A stretch of 64,000 nt of DNA, taken from positions 1 to 64,000 of the forward strand of contig JAIUNY010000007.1 in NCBI GenBank assembly GCA_020161505.1, written 5' to 3'. Source of the stretch: Armatimonadota bacterium. GTDB lineage: Bacteria > Armatimonadota > Fimbriimonadia > Fimbriimonadales > Fimbriimonadaceae. Positions 1-7,717 of this stretch are shown piece by piece (positions within the stretch are counted from its first letter, which is position 1; each line of letters begins with the position of its first letter). Below the pieces are notes generated by a model. It was not told the origin of the DNA, searched no databases, and was given only the letters and a program-made list of their open reading frames with translations. The position numbers were made by a program, and so were the translations under genes.

Positions 1-1046
1 AAACGGCTAAGCGCGCGGGAATGAAGTATCTGACCCATACTACGCGACACCATGAAGGCTTTAGTCTCTATGACACGCGCGGATTGAGCCCGTTGGATGT
101 CACGCACACTCCCGCCAAACGAGATTTGATGAAGGAGTTAGTGGATGCTTGTCGCGCAGAGGGGATCCTGCCGATGTTCTACCACACCACCCTCGATTGG
201 AATGAGCCGACGTTCAATGGAGACTGGGATGCCTATCAGACTTACTTGCGTAAGAGCGTGGAGCTTCTATGTACTCACTATGGCAAGATTGGAGGCTTTT
301 GGTTCGATGGAAACTGGAGTAAGAAAGACGCCGATTGGCAAGAGACTCAACTCTACTCAGTGATTCGGAAGCTGCAGCCCGAGGCGATCATCATCAATAA
401 CTCGGGAATTGATGCGATGGGACGAGGTGGGCATCCGGAAGTTGATTCTGTGACCTTTGAGCGCGGTCGTCCATCACCGCTAGATCGTCAGGGGGCAAGC
501 AAGTATGTTGCCGCCGAGATGTGCCATACCATGAACTTTCACTGGGGTGTAGCGAACAAGGATTTCAATTTTCTCTCTCCCGCTCATGTGATCGAAGAGT
601 TCTGCTTTGCGCGCCGAGCCGGGGCGAATCTGCTCATGAACATTGGCCCAGAAACCCACGGTGCTGTGCCCGAGTACGAAGCGGCAGCTCTTGCTCGGGT
701 TGGGGAGTGGATCGAACTTCATGGGGGATCGACTGGCGTGATGTATCGCGGTCGCCCTGTAGGCATAGAAGGTGAGGGAGATGATTTCGCTCTCGCAATG
801 GATGGAGAGCTCTATCTGTTTATCACTGATCTCACGGCGACGAGTAATACCATGGTGCACTCAAGTGGTCACCGGGGAGCAGGTAAGCGTGCGTTCCGAA
901 ACGTGAGTGGCACCTACAAAGAAGTGACATGGATGGACAATGGTCAGAAACTGAACTTCGCCCAAGATGGATCGACCCTCACGCTCGATGCCACGGCCTA
1001 TCCTTACGGCACAAATACCGTGATCCGAGTGGCCAAGGTTCGATAA
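1..1046 (+). CDS. Alpha-L-fucosidase (GH29), 5' end outside window
   Basis: Retaining exo-glycosidase that removes terminal alpha-L-fucose from oligosaccharides. The reading frame is open from base 3, upstream of the first internal ATG at 21. It begins AKRAGMKYLTHTTRHHEGF, the GH29 block that follows the first beta strands, so the true start lies before the window and about 80-100 residues are missing. The catalytic nucleophile region is GGFWFDGNW, where the Asp of WFDG is the expected nucleophile. The C-terminal ~90 residues look like the usual beta-sandwich. No signal peptide can be judged. A bidirectional hairpin separates it from the convergent hydrolase gene. Family assignment is confident; substrate linkage is not deducible. 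Confidence 0.9.
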   Translation, partial: TAKRAGMKYLTHTTRHHEGFSLYDTRGLSPLDVTHTPAKRDLMKELVDACRAEGILPMFYHTTLDWNEPTFNGDWDAYQTYLRKSVELLCTHYGKIGGFWFDGNWSKKDADWQETQLYSVIRKLQPEAIIINNSGIDAMGRGGHPEVDSVTFERGRPSPLDRQGASKYVAAEMCHTMNFHWGVANKDFNFLSPAHVIEEFCFARRAGANLLMNIGPETHGAVPEYEAAALARVGEWIELHGGSTGVMYRGRPVGIEGEGDDFALAMDGELYLFITDLTATSNTMVHSSGHRGAGKRAFRNVSGTYKEVTWMDNGQKLNFAQDGSTLTLDATAYPYGTNTVIRVAKVR

Positions 1047-1050
1047 AAAA

Positions 1051-1082
1051 GGGGGAGATCGGACGCCCCGCCCGATTCCCCC
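1051..1082. terminator. Hairpin terminator between convergent genes
   Basis: The arms GGGGGAGATCGG and CCGATTCCCCC enclose a short GC-rich loop. On the minus strand the stem is followed directly by TTTTTT (bases 1045-1050 read in reverse), which is a good intrinsic terminator for the minus-strand hydrolase gene. The same stem can also end the plus-strand fucosidase message. Confidence 0.75.
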
Positions 1083-1108
1083 AAAGTTTGGCATCTACGT
1101 TGTCTTGC

Positions 1109-2551
1109 TTAGCGGGACATGATCTCTTTGGTCCAAGACATCATGAGCTTTGTGAAAGCAGGATTGAATTTGCCGCGTGAATACCCCACTTGGGCTTCCT
1201 TTTCGGTGGCCCAAGTGTGGAACAAGTGATCGCTGTTGGGGAGGCTGACAAACCGCCCGTAACCTGGTCGCGCCGCGTTTACTGTGTCGGCCATTAACTG
1301 GTGGCAGAGGTCGTAGGTGACAAAGTCACTTTGACCTCTCACCGCCAGCACATGTCCCTTCATCTGAGCGAGATAGCGAGGGAAGTTTGTGTCATTCAAC
1401 TCGCGCCAAAAAGCGAGAGTTTTTCCACTAAAAGTGTTGTTTGGGAAAGTCTGTTGTGCCTCTGAGGCAAGTTCCGGATACTTTGCTTTGATGTCTTCGA
1501 CAGACATCTTCTCAAAGAATACAAGCGCGAAAAGTCGCGCACTGATCCGCATCATTTCATCGGTATCAGCAGCGGATCGGCCAGCGAGCAAGCCTTGATA
1601 TCGGGTGATGTCGAGCATGTACTCGAACCAGGTCCGCATGGCTGAGCCATAGATTGCCAATCCTTTCACGGGAAATTCGCTGGCGACCACTGGTCCAAAC
1701 GATCCTCCCATGCTGTGACCAAAGATAAACACGTTGTCCTTATCCACCGCCGGATGCTCCATGGTCTGCTTCATCGCCTGACGATAGATATCGAGTTCAG
1801 TCGTGAAGTCCATGGTCTCGAAGGGGCCTCCTTCACTATCACCTACACCTGGCTTTTCAACGCGAACCGTGACATAGTTGCTGTTGGCAAACTCAAACAG
1901 AATCGGGCCGTCGAGGGAGTTGACATCGCCGGTCGCGGTTTCGAGGGTGAAGTCGTAAGAAATCGGTGAGAAGCCTTGAATAAAGAACAAGACAGGGTGT
2001 CTGCCTGGCTTCTTCGGCAGGGTGATGATCGTGCGCATTCGCGCTCCGTTGCTGACCACGTGAGAATAGATCACGTCGTAGTTGGAATTGCCCGGATCCC
2101 TTGGCTTCTCGGTGTAGTTGGCTTTCAGAGTCTTTGACTCCTTATTGCGCAGAACCACGAAGGTGATTTCTTGTCCAGTCTTCAGATCCCGGATCACGGC
2201 GCCGAGACGACCCGGGCCGGCTTCCGTGCCGTTCAGTGAAATCAGAACATCCCCGGCCTTGAGACCGGCTTTGTCCGCCGTGAGGCCAGCGGCAACCGTT
2301 GTGACGACAAGTCCGACGCCTGGCTGCAGAGAGTTTGCCGCCCGAACATCTTCGGAAACTGGCCCGAACGAGGCTCCGAGTGTTCCCTTCCGAGGCAGGG
2401 TATCTGCCGCGTTTGCGGTCCGAGAGAACAAGATCGGGAGAGCGTCAAGCATCGTCACCGGACGACCCGATGCAGAAGAATCGGGGCTGGCGAAGAGAGC
2501 CACCGGAAGCACGGAACACAGCGCAGTGAGGAGAAAAGGCAAGCGTTTCAT
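1109..2551 (-). CDS. Secreted PDZ-domain alpha/beta hydrolase
   Basis: Predicted exported hydrolase. I chose the ATG at 2551 because the protein then starts with a classical signal peptide (MKRLPFLLTALCSVLPVALFA). A longer reading from 2584 would run through the palindrome upstream. Residues ~60-140 form a PDZ domain (GVGLVVTTVAAGLTADKAGL, then KAGDVLISLNG). The rest is an alpha/beta hydrolase with an oxyanion strand (VLFFIQGF), the nucleophile elbow GHSMGG and a late DH pair (SDHLF). PDZ plus serine hydrolase resembles periplasmic esterases or peptidases of the COG1073 type. It is divergent from the PadR gene, with a palindrome in the shared region, so PadR control is likely. Confidence 0.85.
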   Translation of the reverse strand: MKRLPFLLTALCSVLPVALFASPDSSASGRPVTMLDALPILFSRTANAADTLPRKGTLGASFGPVSEDVRAANSLQPGVGLVVTTVAAGLTADKAGLKAGDVLISLNGTEAGPGRLGAVIRDLKTGQEITFVVLRNKESKTLKANYTEKPRDPGNSNYDVIYSHVVSNGARMRTIITLPKKPGRHPVLFFIQGFSPISYDFTLETATGDVNSLDGPILFEFANSNYVTVRVEKPGVGDSEGGPFETMDFTTELDIYRQAMKQTMEHPAVDKDNVFIFGHSMGGSFGPVVASEFPVKGLAIYGSAMRTWFEYMLDITRYQGLLAGRSAADTDEMMRISARLFALVFFEKMSVEDIKAKYPELASEAQQTFPNNTFSGKTLAFWRELNDTNFPRYLAQMKGHVLAVRGQSDFVTYDLCHQLMADTVNAARPGYGRFVSLPNSDHLFHTWATEKEAQVGYSRGKFNPAFTKLMMSWTKEIMSR

Positions 2552-2554
2552 GTA

Positions 2555-2571
2555 TATTACAAAGTGTAATA
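2555..2571. promoter_or_regulatory. Palindrome TATTACA-N3-TGTAATA, candidate PadR operator
   Basis: A perfect 7-bp inverted repeat with a 3-bp centre lies just upstream of the hydrolase start codon (2551) and about 75 bp before the divergent PadR gene. Bound protein here would block the ribosome site or promoter of the hydrolase. PadR proteins commonly bind ATGT/ACAT-type dyads near their own gene, which fits but does not prove the match. Confidence 0.5.
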
Positions 2572-2645
2572 CCACATTCTCCAAGCCACAGTTCCCCTAA
2601 ATCGGTCAAAATGATCGACAGCCCGCCCATGGAGTCAGCGCAAGC

Positions 2646-3233
2646 GTGAAAGAAAGAGAACTCTCGACCCTCGAAACCACCATCCTCGGGCTCTCTTGGG
2701 CGAACGGGCCCTCCACAACCTACGCCATCATGAAGAGTCTCAGCCGCGCGGCGAGCACCTTCTACAAGTCGCGCGCTGGGGCCACCTATTCCGTGGTGAA
2801 ACGCCTGATCGGGTTCGGATTGATGGAAGAAGTACCCTCTCCGACCGGAAAAGAGAAGTTCGTGAGGATCACCGACGCCGGCCTGGTCGCGCTGCGCAAG
2901 TGGTTGCTCCCGCCCTTCCCGCAGGGCGAAGTGGCCTTTTCGGTGGATTTCATCCGCCTCAGAATCTATTTTCTTGCCGCGATCACACCCGAGCAGCGGA
3001 CGCAGCTCGTCGATGCCGCCGAACACGATATTCGCGAGTTTGAAGCGCGGTGCACCAGCATGATGCGCAAAATCCAGGATCTGGATGACTACTACTCGGC
3101 CCTTGCGACGGTTTCCGCGCTGTTGGAGTGCCGGGCGAGACTAAAATTCCTCACCATCGTCCGTGAGCTGATGAACGAGCCTCCGCCGGAAGGCGACTGG
3201 AACGCGGCTTTGATCGCACTCATCGAACAATGA
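2646..3233 (+). CDS. PadR-family transcriptional regulator
   Basis: DNA-binding repressor of the PadR/Vir-like type. The start is a GTG at 2646. The N-terminus (ELSTLETTILGLSW) leads into a winged helix of ~85 residues with the typical wing (TYSVVKRLIGFGLMEEVPSP). The C-terminal ~90 residues form the helical dimerisation region. The 195-residue length is normal for the long PadR subgroup. It overlaps the next gene by four bases (ATGA), so regulator and YjbR-like protein are co-translated. Likely targets are the divergent PDZ hydrolase and itself through the palindrome at 2555-2571. Effector unknown. Confidence 0.85.
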   Translation: MKERELSTLETTILGLSWANGPSTTYAIMKSLSRAASTFYKSRAGATYSVVKRLIGFGLMEEVPSPTGKEKFVRITDAGLVALRKWLLPPFPQGEVAFSVDFIRLRIYFLAAITPEQRTQLVDAAEHDIREFEARCTSMMRKIQDLDDYYSALATVSALLECRARLKFLTIVRELMNEPPPEGDWNAALIALIEQ

Positions 3234-3619
3234 CCGACGAGATCCGCGCTCGGCTGCTGGCTCCGTTTGCGGAGCTCCCGGAGGCAGCCATCGAAGAGGT
3301 CGGCCCTCATGTCCGAATGACGGTTCGAGGGAAAACCGTCGGCTGGGCCATGGAGAACCACCATGGGAATCAACGGCTCGAGATCCATTTCAAGGCCACG
3401 CGCGAGATGCAGGCGTCGGTGGTGGATCAGGATCCGAGGGTGCTCTTCATCCCCCCGACCGTCGGGCATCGAGGCTGGGTGGGGGCCTGGCTGGATCTGC
3501 CCGAGGTTCCGTGGGAGCTGATTGCCGAGTGTCTGCTTGAGGCATGGGAAGGCGCCGCTTCGGCCCGAGCTTTGTCCGCCTATCGCGCCGCGCAAGAAGC
3601 GAACCACGGAAATCCGTGA
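3230..3619 (+). CDS. MmcQ/YjbR-like protein
   Basis: A small 129-residue protein with the YjbR/CyaY-like fold pattern: an N-terminal helix ending in LPE, then strands around VRGKTVGWAMENH, a DPRVLFIPP block, and a C-terminal helix after WELIAECLLEAW. Members are often called DNA-binding, but their molecular role is poorly defined. The start overlaps the PadR stop (ATGA), indicating a two-gene operon with the regulator. It may be cotranscribed with the broken DinB gene 54 bases downstream. Confidence 0.7.
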   Translation: MTDEIRARLLAPFAELPEAAIEEVGPHVRMTVRGKTVGWAMENHHGNQRLEIHFKATREMQASVVDQDPRVLFIPPTVGHRGWVGAWLDLPEVPWELIAECLLEAWEGAASARALSAYRAAQEANHGNP

Positions 3620-3673
3620 GTGGACGAAAATCGGGGCACTTTCTTGGTTAAGTCTACTGTAAGGGGGTGTGAT

Positions 3674-4162
3674 ATGCAGTCTCTTGTCGATTCATTCGCT
3701 CGTCAACATTTCGCTGCTCTGGCCATGCTCCGGCAAGCCGTGGAGGTCTGCCCGGACGATCTCTGGTTGGAAGGGGAGTTCCCGCGTTCCACCTGGCGCA
3801 TTGCCTACCATGCCGCCTATTATGTCCACCTGTATCTCTACCCTGATCTGGAAAGTTTCACCGTGTGGGAGAAGCACCGGGAGAAGGCCGGTCAGCTCTG
3901 GGGCAGCCCGAAAAAAGTGGAGCCCTACACCCGCGAGGAGATGATGGAATACATCGACCTGATCGTGAAAGAAGTGCCCGAGCGCCTGCCGTTGCTCGAT
4001 TGAAACAGTCCCGAATCGGGATTTCCCTGGTACGAGAACTGCGGCAAGGTCGAGCACATGATCCTCAGTCTGCGCCACGTTCAAGGCCACACCGGCCAGA
4101 TCTCCGAGCTTCTGTTGGCGCGGGGGATCGAGACGGACTGGATCGGGAACTGGCAAGGGTGA
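3674..4162 (+). pseudogene. DinB-family protein interrupted by in-frame TGA
   Basis: DinB/YfiT four-helix-bundle protein, a metal-dependent transferase-like family. ATG 3674 is preceded by AAGGGGG at 3661-3667, a good ribosome site. The frame reads to TGA at 4001-4003 (after LPLLD), then continues open in the same frame to 4160-4162. The continuation encodes GFPWYENCGKVEHMILSLRH and a TGQISELLL helix, which are typical DinB C-terminal elements with the expected metal-binding His in the last helix. Only one base (TGA to TGG, Trp) would restore a ~162-residue protein. A real nonsense mutation or a base-call error is more likely than recoding. The truncated 109-residue product would lack the last helix. 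Confidence 0.7.
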
Positions 4163-4168
4163 TGTAAA

Positions 4169-4522
4169 ATGACGGAAATGGAGAACCTCCCTCTCTCCCA
4201 GGAACGGCAGGCTGAGATCACTCCGCTGGAGTTGGCAAAGTTGATTCTTCAGATCCTCCAACGGAACGACCAAATGAGGCCGGACGAATTACGCTGGAAG
4301 GTGAACTATTACCCCTACAGCCTCCAGTCGATCCGCGGGTTTGAAGTGATCGGTCATGCGCAACCGGAGGTTCTGAGCTTTGCGAGGAAGTGGTCGGAGG
4401 CAGTTGCAATCCTGAAGAGCAGGGCATTCATTGCCGCCGATCCCACGCAGCGGGACGAGAACTTCGTGATTCCGACTTCCTTTGCTGACCCGAATAGTCT
4501 GGACAAACCCGGTGCTGCCTGA
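4169..4522 (+). CDS. Short helical protein, possible N-terminal half of TIR-like gene
   Basis: A 117-residue frame starts six bases after the DinB stop. It has no family I can name with confidence. Residues ~14-100 read as helices (LELAKLILQILQRNDQM, then VLSFARKWSEAVAILKSRAF), consistent with a small winged-helix or helical N-terminal module. It overlaps the next frame, which encodes the TIR-like domain, by 41 bases in the +1 frame. The two may be one protein separated by a frameshift near the CCC-GGT codons at ~4507-4512, or two coupled proteins. Confidence 0.5.
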   Translation: MTEMENLPLSQERQAEITPLELAKLILQILQRNDQMRPDELRWKVNYYPYSLQSIRGFEVIGHAQPEVLSFARKWSEAVAILKSRAFIAADPTQRDENFVIPTSFADPNSLDKPGAA

Positions 4523-5066
4523 TCCCGTTTCACCCTATACCGATCTACGGCCCTTCATTGTTCACGGGCACGATCACGTATTGAGGGACGATCTGAGAAA
4601 CCTCTTGATCGAGCTTGGTACGCAGAGTCCGATCGTGCTGGACGGTCAGGCGAACGTTGGGCAAACGATTATTGAAAAGTTTGAATCTGAGTCAGATCGG
4701 TGCAACTTGGCGGTCGTACTCATTACGCCTGATGACCAGGTCGTGATGCCGGGAGGAGCTGAGTACGCGAGTGCCCGACCGAATGTCTGGATCGAGCTCG
4801 GATACTTTCTCGCTAAATTCGGGCGTAAATCGGGCCGCATCATTCTCGTCTACAAAAAGCCCGCCCAGATTCCTTCGGACCTCCAGGGAATTCTTTATAT
4901 TGACGCGACTTTAGGCTTGACGGGGTTGGTCAGGGACCGTCTCGAGGGGGAACTCAACGGGATCGTCACCACGGGAGAAATTCCTGAAAGCCACAGCGCG
5001 ATGTTCCCGGCTGGTGCTGACTACTCGGTTCGCGGACGACTCTTCATTGTTCCTGATCCAACCTAG
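4482..5066 (+). CDS. TIR-like (CAP12/PF10137-type) nucleotide-binding domain
   Basis: The body matches the predicted nucleotide-binding TIR-like family, whose members occur as NAD-degrading effectors in CBASS-type anti-phage systems. Diagnostic blocks are FIVHGHDHVLRDDL, the GQTIIEKFE helix, LAVVLITPDD, ARPNVWIELGYFLAKFGR (with the conserved Glu) and IPSDLQGILYI. The only start in frame is a TTG at 4482. The first ~25 residues look like linker, so the natural N-terminus may be encoded by the preceding +1 frame. No cyclase, STING or other CBASS gene is nearby, so a defence role is inference from the family. The stop overlaps the convergent nuclease gene by 4 bases (CTAG). Confidence 0.75.
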   Translation: MLTRIVWTNPVLPDPVSPYTDLRPFIVHGHDHVLRDDLRNLLIELGTQSPIVLDGQANVGQTIIEKFESESDRCNLAVVLITPDDQVVMPGGAEYASARPNVWIELGYFLAKFGRKSGRIILVYKKPAQIPSDLQGILYIDATLGLTGLVRDRLEGELNGIVTTGEIPESHSAMFPAGADYSVRGRLFIVPDPT

Positions 5067-5914
5067 TCCGAAGAGTTAAGACGGAGCTTGACGATTACGG
5101 GGAAGTGGTCGCTCGGAGCGCGTCCTGCGGGGGTGAGGGATCGGTCGATGGTGGTTTCGACCATCGACCACTCCCGCGACGCGAGAACGAAGTCGATCAT
5201 GTCCCCCTCCGTGATGTCCGGTTTCCACCCATTGAAGGTGACAAAGGGGCCAGCTTGGGGCCGGGAGACTTGCCAACCCGCCTTCCTCAAATGCGAGATC
5301 GGCTCATCGTCGGGATAAGAGTTGAAGTCGCCCATGATGACGCTCGGCACGGAAGCGCGCTCCTGAGCAAATTCCGCCATCTGAGTGGCGCCGAGGAGCC
5401 GGGCTTCTTGGGATTCGTGGTCGAGATGGGCGTTGAGGACGAGAATCCGACCGCCTTCGGCCAAGAAAAACTCGCCCCAGGAGAAGATTCGCGGGAATCG
5501 CGCCGTGCCACCCATCGAACCAGGAACCTCCGGTGTGGCACTGATCCACCGCGTGCCACCTTCGCGCAGACCGAACCGCGATCTGCGATAGAACAGCGCG
5601 CTGTATTCACCTTTGCGCAGGCCGTCATCGCGTCCAACCCCGACCACAGCGTGAGTGCGAAAGGCTTGGCGCAACTCATCGACTTGGCTGGCCTGGGCCT
5701 CCTGGACGCCGAAGAGATCCGGGTCATGCTTGCGGATCAGCTCGATGAGAGCCTCCCGGCGGTTTGGCCACGCGTCTTCACCATCCGGCGCGGTGCCATA
5801 GCGGATGTTGTAGGTCATGGCGGTGATGGGCAGGGCTTCGGAGCGCTGGGAATCGGAGTTCTGGGAATCGGGACTCTGGGACATGATCAGGGCCGACGCG
5901 AGAAGGCTGAGCAT
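5063..5914 (-). CDS. Secreted endonuclease/exonuclease/phosphatase family protein
   Basis: EEP-superfamily metal-dependent phosphoesterase. Seen motifs: MTYNIRYG (metal-binding Asn), DLFGVQEAQ (Glu), ILVLNAHLDHES (His/Asn), VIMGDFNSYPDD (Asp-x-Asn) and the final SDHFPVIVKL (Asp-His). The length of 283 is normal. The N-terminus is short and hydrophobic (MLSLLASALIM), suggesting export. This subgroup acts on sugar phosphates, phospholipids or nucleic acids; the substrate cannot be told. It lies just downstream of a second, membrane-anchored EEP gene on the same strand (38-bp gap), suggesting a tandem pair. Confidence 0.85.
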   Translation of the reverse strand: MLSLLASALIMSQSPDSQNSDSQRSEALPITAMTYNIRYGTAPDGEDAWPNRREALIELIRKHDPDLFGVQEAQASQVDELRQAFRTHAVVGVGRDDGLRKGEYSALFYRRSRFGLREGGTRWISATPEVPGSMGGTARFPRIFSWGEFFLAEGGRILVLNAHLDHESQEARLLGATQMAEFAQERASVPSVIMGDFNSYPDDEPISHLRKAGWQVSRPQAGPFVTFNGWKPDITEGDMIDFVLASREWSMVETTIDRSLTPAGRAPSDHFPVIVKLRLNSSD

Positions 5915-5952
5915 CGTGCCCTCAGGCTACCCGGCATCGGGGCTTTTTCGGG

Positions 5953-6945
5953 CTAACGCAGGGTGAAATCGCTTACCACGATTCTATGATCCGAGAACTC
6001 GGTCTTCACCACCCAGGTGTTCAGGAATTTCACCTTGGGCGAACCCCAAATCTGGTCGATCCGGACAATGTTTGGGTAGGGGTTCACGCAAGTGGCTCCA
6101 AGCCATCGGCCGGTGCTTCGGTAGGCGTCGGTGAGTCCTGCGGTGAGGCCCGATTGCGAAGAGGGGTCCGGCGGCGTGTTCCAGTCTCCGCCGATGAGAT
6201 CCGGAGTGAAGTTCGCCGATTTCAAGTCAGCCGCCATCTCGTCAACCTCCTCTTTGCGGCTGGTTCGCGAATCGGTAAAGCTCCGCCAGGCATCAGGGGA
6301 AAAGAGGTCGATGCGCATCACGGGCGGCGCGAGGCGGAGGCTGACCAGGTTGAGGCGCTCTCCCTCCGGCCCGAGCCATCGGGCGGCGGTGAAGTTTCCC
6401 CGGATCCGATCAAACTTGACGGGATCCAGTTCGCCTTTCGCAAGGATCACGGCATCGGGCCCCCGGACGATCGCCGACGGTTCCCCTCGGAAAACGATCC
6501 GCGCCACGTTTTGGAGTTCCTTCTCGCTCGGGCTCTCCTGGAAGAGAATGATGTCTGGGCGGAGGGGTTTCACTTCCAGAGCCGCCCCGAGCATCCCTCC
6601 AGCACAGTTGAGGCTGACGATTCGGTAGGTTTTGTCGGCGGTCGCGGGAGGGAAGGCGGCCCGGCTCACCGGGATCGTGTCTTCGGTCAGAGCCAAGCTG
6701 GGGATGAGCCAGAGGGTGAAGAGTAGTCTCCGTTTGGCTTTGTTCAGCAAGAAAAGCGGAAGCAGGACCCCGCATCCCACCCACGCTGGCCACACGGTGA
6801 CTGCGGTCGTCGGCAAGGGTTGAGTGAGCTGAAGGATCGCCCAGATCGCCAGGAGGGCTATGCCGATCCGAGGGCCCCAGATACTGAGCCGCCGTGGCTT
6901 CGGGGGCGCGCCCGTACCAGCGTCCAGCATCTCCTCATCGGGCAT
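5953..6945 (-). CDS. Membrane-anchored endonuclease/exonuclease/phosphatase family protein
   Basis: A second EEP protein of about 330 residues. I chose ATG 6945 (MPDEEML), because the earlier in-frame Met residues lie in sequence shared with the divergent ATPase gene. Two or three hydrophobic segments at residues ~25-95 (IGIALLAIWAILQL, VGCGVLLPLFLL, LLFTLWLIPSLAL) precede the catalytic part. This topology resembles YafD/AvrPphE-type EEP proteins. Motifs include IVSLNCAGG, PDIILFQES, LIGGDWNTPPD and FSDHRIVVSDF. The role is inferred from the family only. Confidence 0.8.
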   Translation of the reverse strand: MPDEEMLDAGTGAPPKPRRLSIWGPRIGIALLAIWAILQLTQPLPTTAVTVWPAWVGCGVLLPLFLLNKAKRRLLFTLWLIPSLALTEDTIPVSRAAFPPATADKTYRIVSLNCAGGMLGAALEVKPLRPDIILFQESPSEKELQNVARIVFRGEPSAIVRGPDAVILAKGELDPVKFDRIRGNFTAARWLGPEGERLNLVSLRLAPPVMRIDLFSPDAWRSFTDSRTSRKEEVDEMAADLKSANFTPDLIGGDWNTPPDPSSQSGLTAGLTDAYRSTGRWLGATCVNPYPNIVRIDQIWGSPKVKFLNTWVVKTEFSDHRIVVSDFTLR

Positions 6946-6997
6946 GGGGACAGAGTACCGGAATCCGTTCGGGAAACCCCTGCTGTACAATCGACCC

Positions 6998-7714
6998 ATG
7001 CCGCGATTCATCACTCGGGCGCAGTTGGTGCGGGAGATCCCGGTGGATCGGACGCGGTTTCCGTTCACCCTCCCCGTGTTCCGAGACTTTGAAGGGATTG
7101 ATTTTCACCCCCGGGTGACGTTTTTTGTCGGAGAGAACGGATCAGGGAAGTCCACGATGCTTGAAGCCGTGGCGGTGGCCGCTGGTCTCCCTGCGGAGGG
7201 TGGGTCGAAAATGCATAGATTTAGCACTCACGACACTCACTCGGACTTTTTTGACTCTCTCACGATTGTTCGCGGCGAATTCCCGGCGGACACGTTCTTC
7301 CTCAGGGCGGAGTCATTCTACAATTTAGCTACGTATCTCCAAAAAGATGGCTTGTATCGGTATGGAGACATTCACCATGTCTCCCATGGGCAAGGCTTTC
7401 TGGAGGCCATTATGGCATTCAAGCCTCATGGTCTCTATCTCTTTGATGAACCGGAATCCGCCCTGTCGCCTCAAGGGCAGGTCACTCTTTTGGCGCGGAT
7501 GAAGGAACTCGTTGATCTTGACTCGCAACTCATCATCGCCACCCATTCCCCAATTCTTCTTGGATATGGAGATGCGCTGATTTACGAGTTTTCTAACGAG
7601 GGTATCCGTGAAGTAAAGTACCGAGAAACCCAGGCGTATCTGCTGACCAGAGACTTTATCGCGAATCGAGACCGATATGGAAGACTCCTCGGCCTCGATC
7701 CGCTTCCGGACTAA
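6998..7714 (+). CDS. AAA/ABC-type ATPase (COG3910-like)
   Basis: A stand-alone P-loop ATPase of 238 residues. ATG 6998 (MPRFITR) was chosen; earlier Met codons lie in the divergent gene. Walker A is GENGSGKST, Walker B is LYLFDEPESALSP, and the H-loop is IIATHSPILL. This is the compact ABC/Rad50-like arrangement with a short lid that contains the signature-like SHGQGFLEA. Family members are annotated as predicted ATPases without a known partner. Nothing adjacent suggests a transporter or a defence partner, since the neighbours are an EEP protein and a phosphatase on the opposite strand. Confidence 0.8.
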   Translation: MPRFITRAQLVREIPVDRTRFPFTLPVFRDFEGIDFHPRVTFFVGENGSGKSTMLEAVAVAAGLPAEGGSKMHRFSTHDTHSDFFDSLTIVRGEFPADTFFLRAESFYNLATYLQKDGLYRYGDIHHVSHGQGFLEAIMAFKPHGLYLFDEPESALSPQGQVTLLARMKELVDLDSQLIIATHSPILLGYGDALIYEFSNEGIREVKYRETQAYLLTRDFIANRDRYGRLLGLDPLPD

Positions 7715-7717
7715 GCC

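Noticed and set aside
3998-4006. Selenocysteine recoding of the DinB TGA
   Set aside because: No SECIS-like hairpin was evident after the TGA, DinB has no Sec members known to me, and other genes use TGA as a stop.
5105-5956. 283-residue plus-strand frame over the EEP gene
   Set aside because: Antisense shadow; the minus-strand frame has all EEP catalytic motifs.
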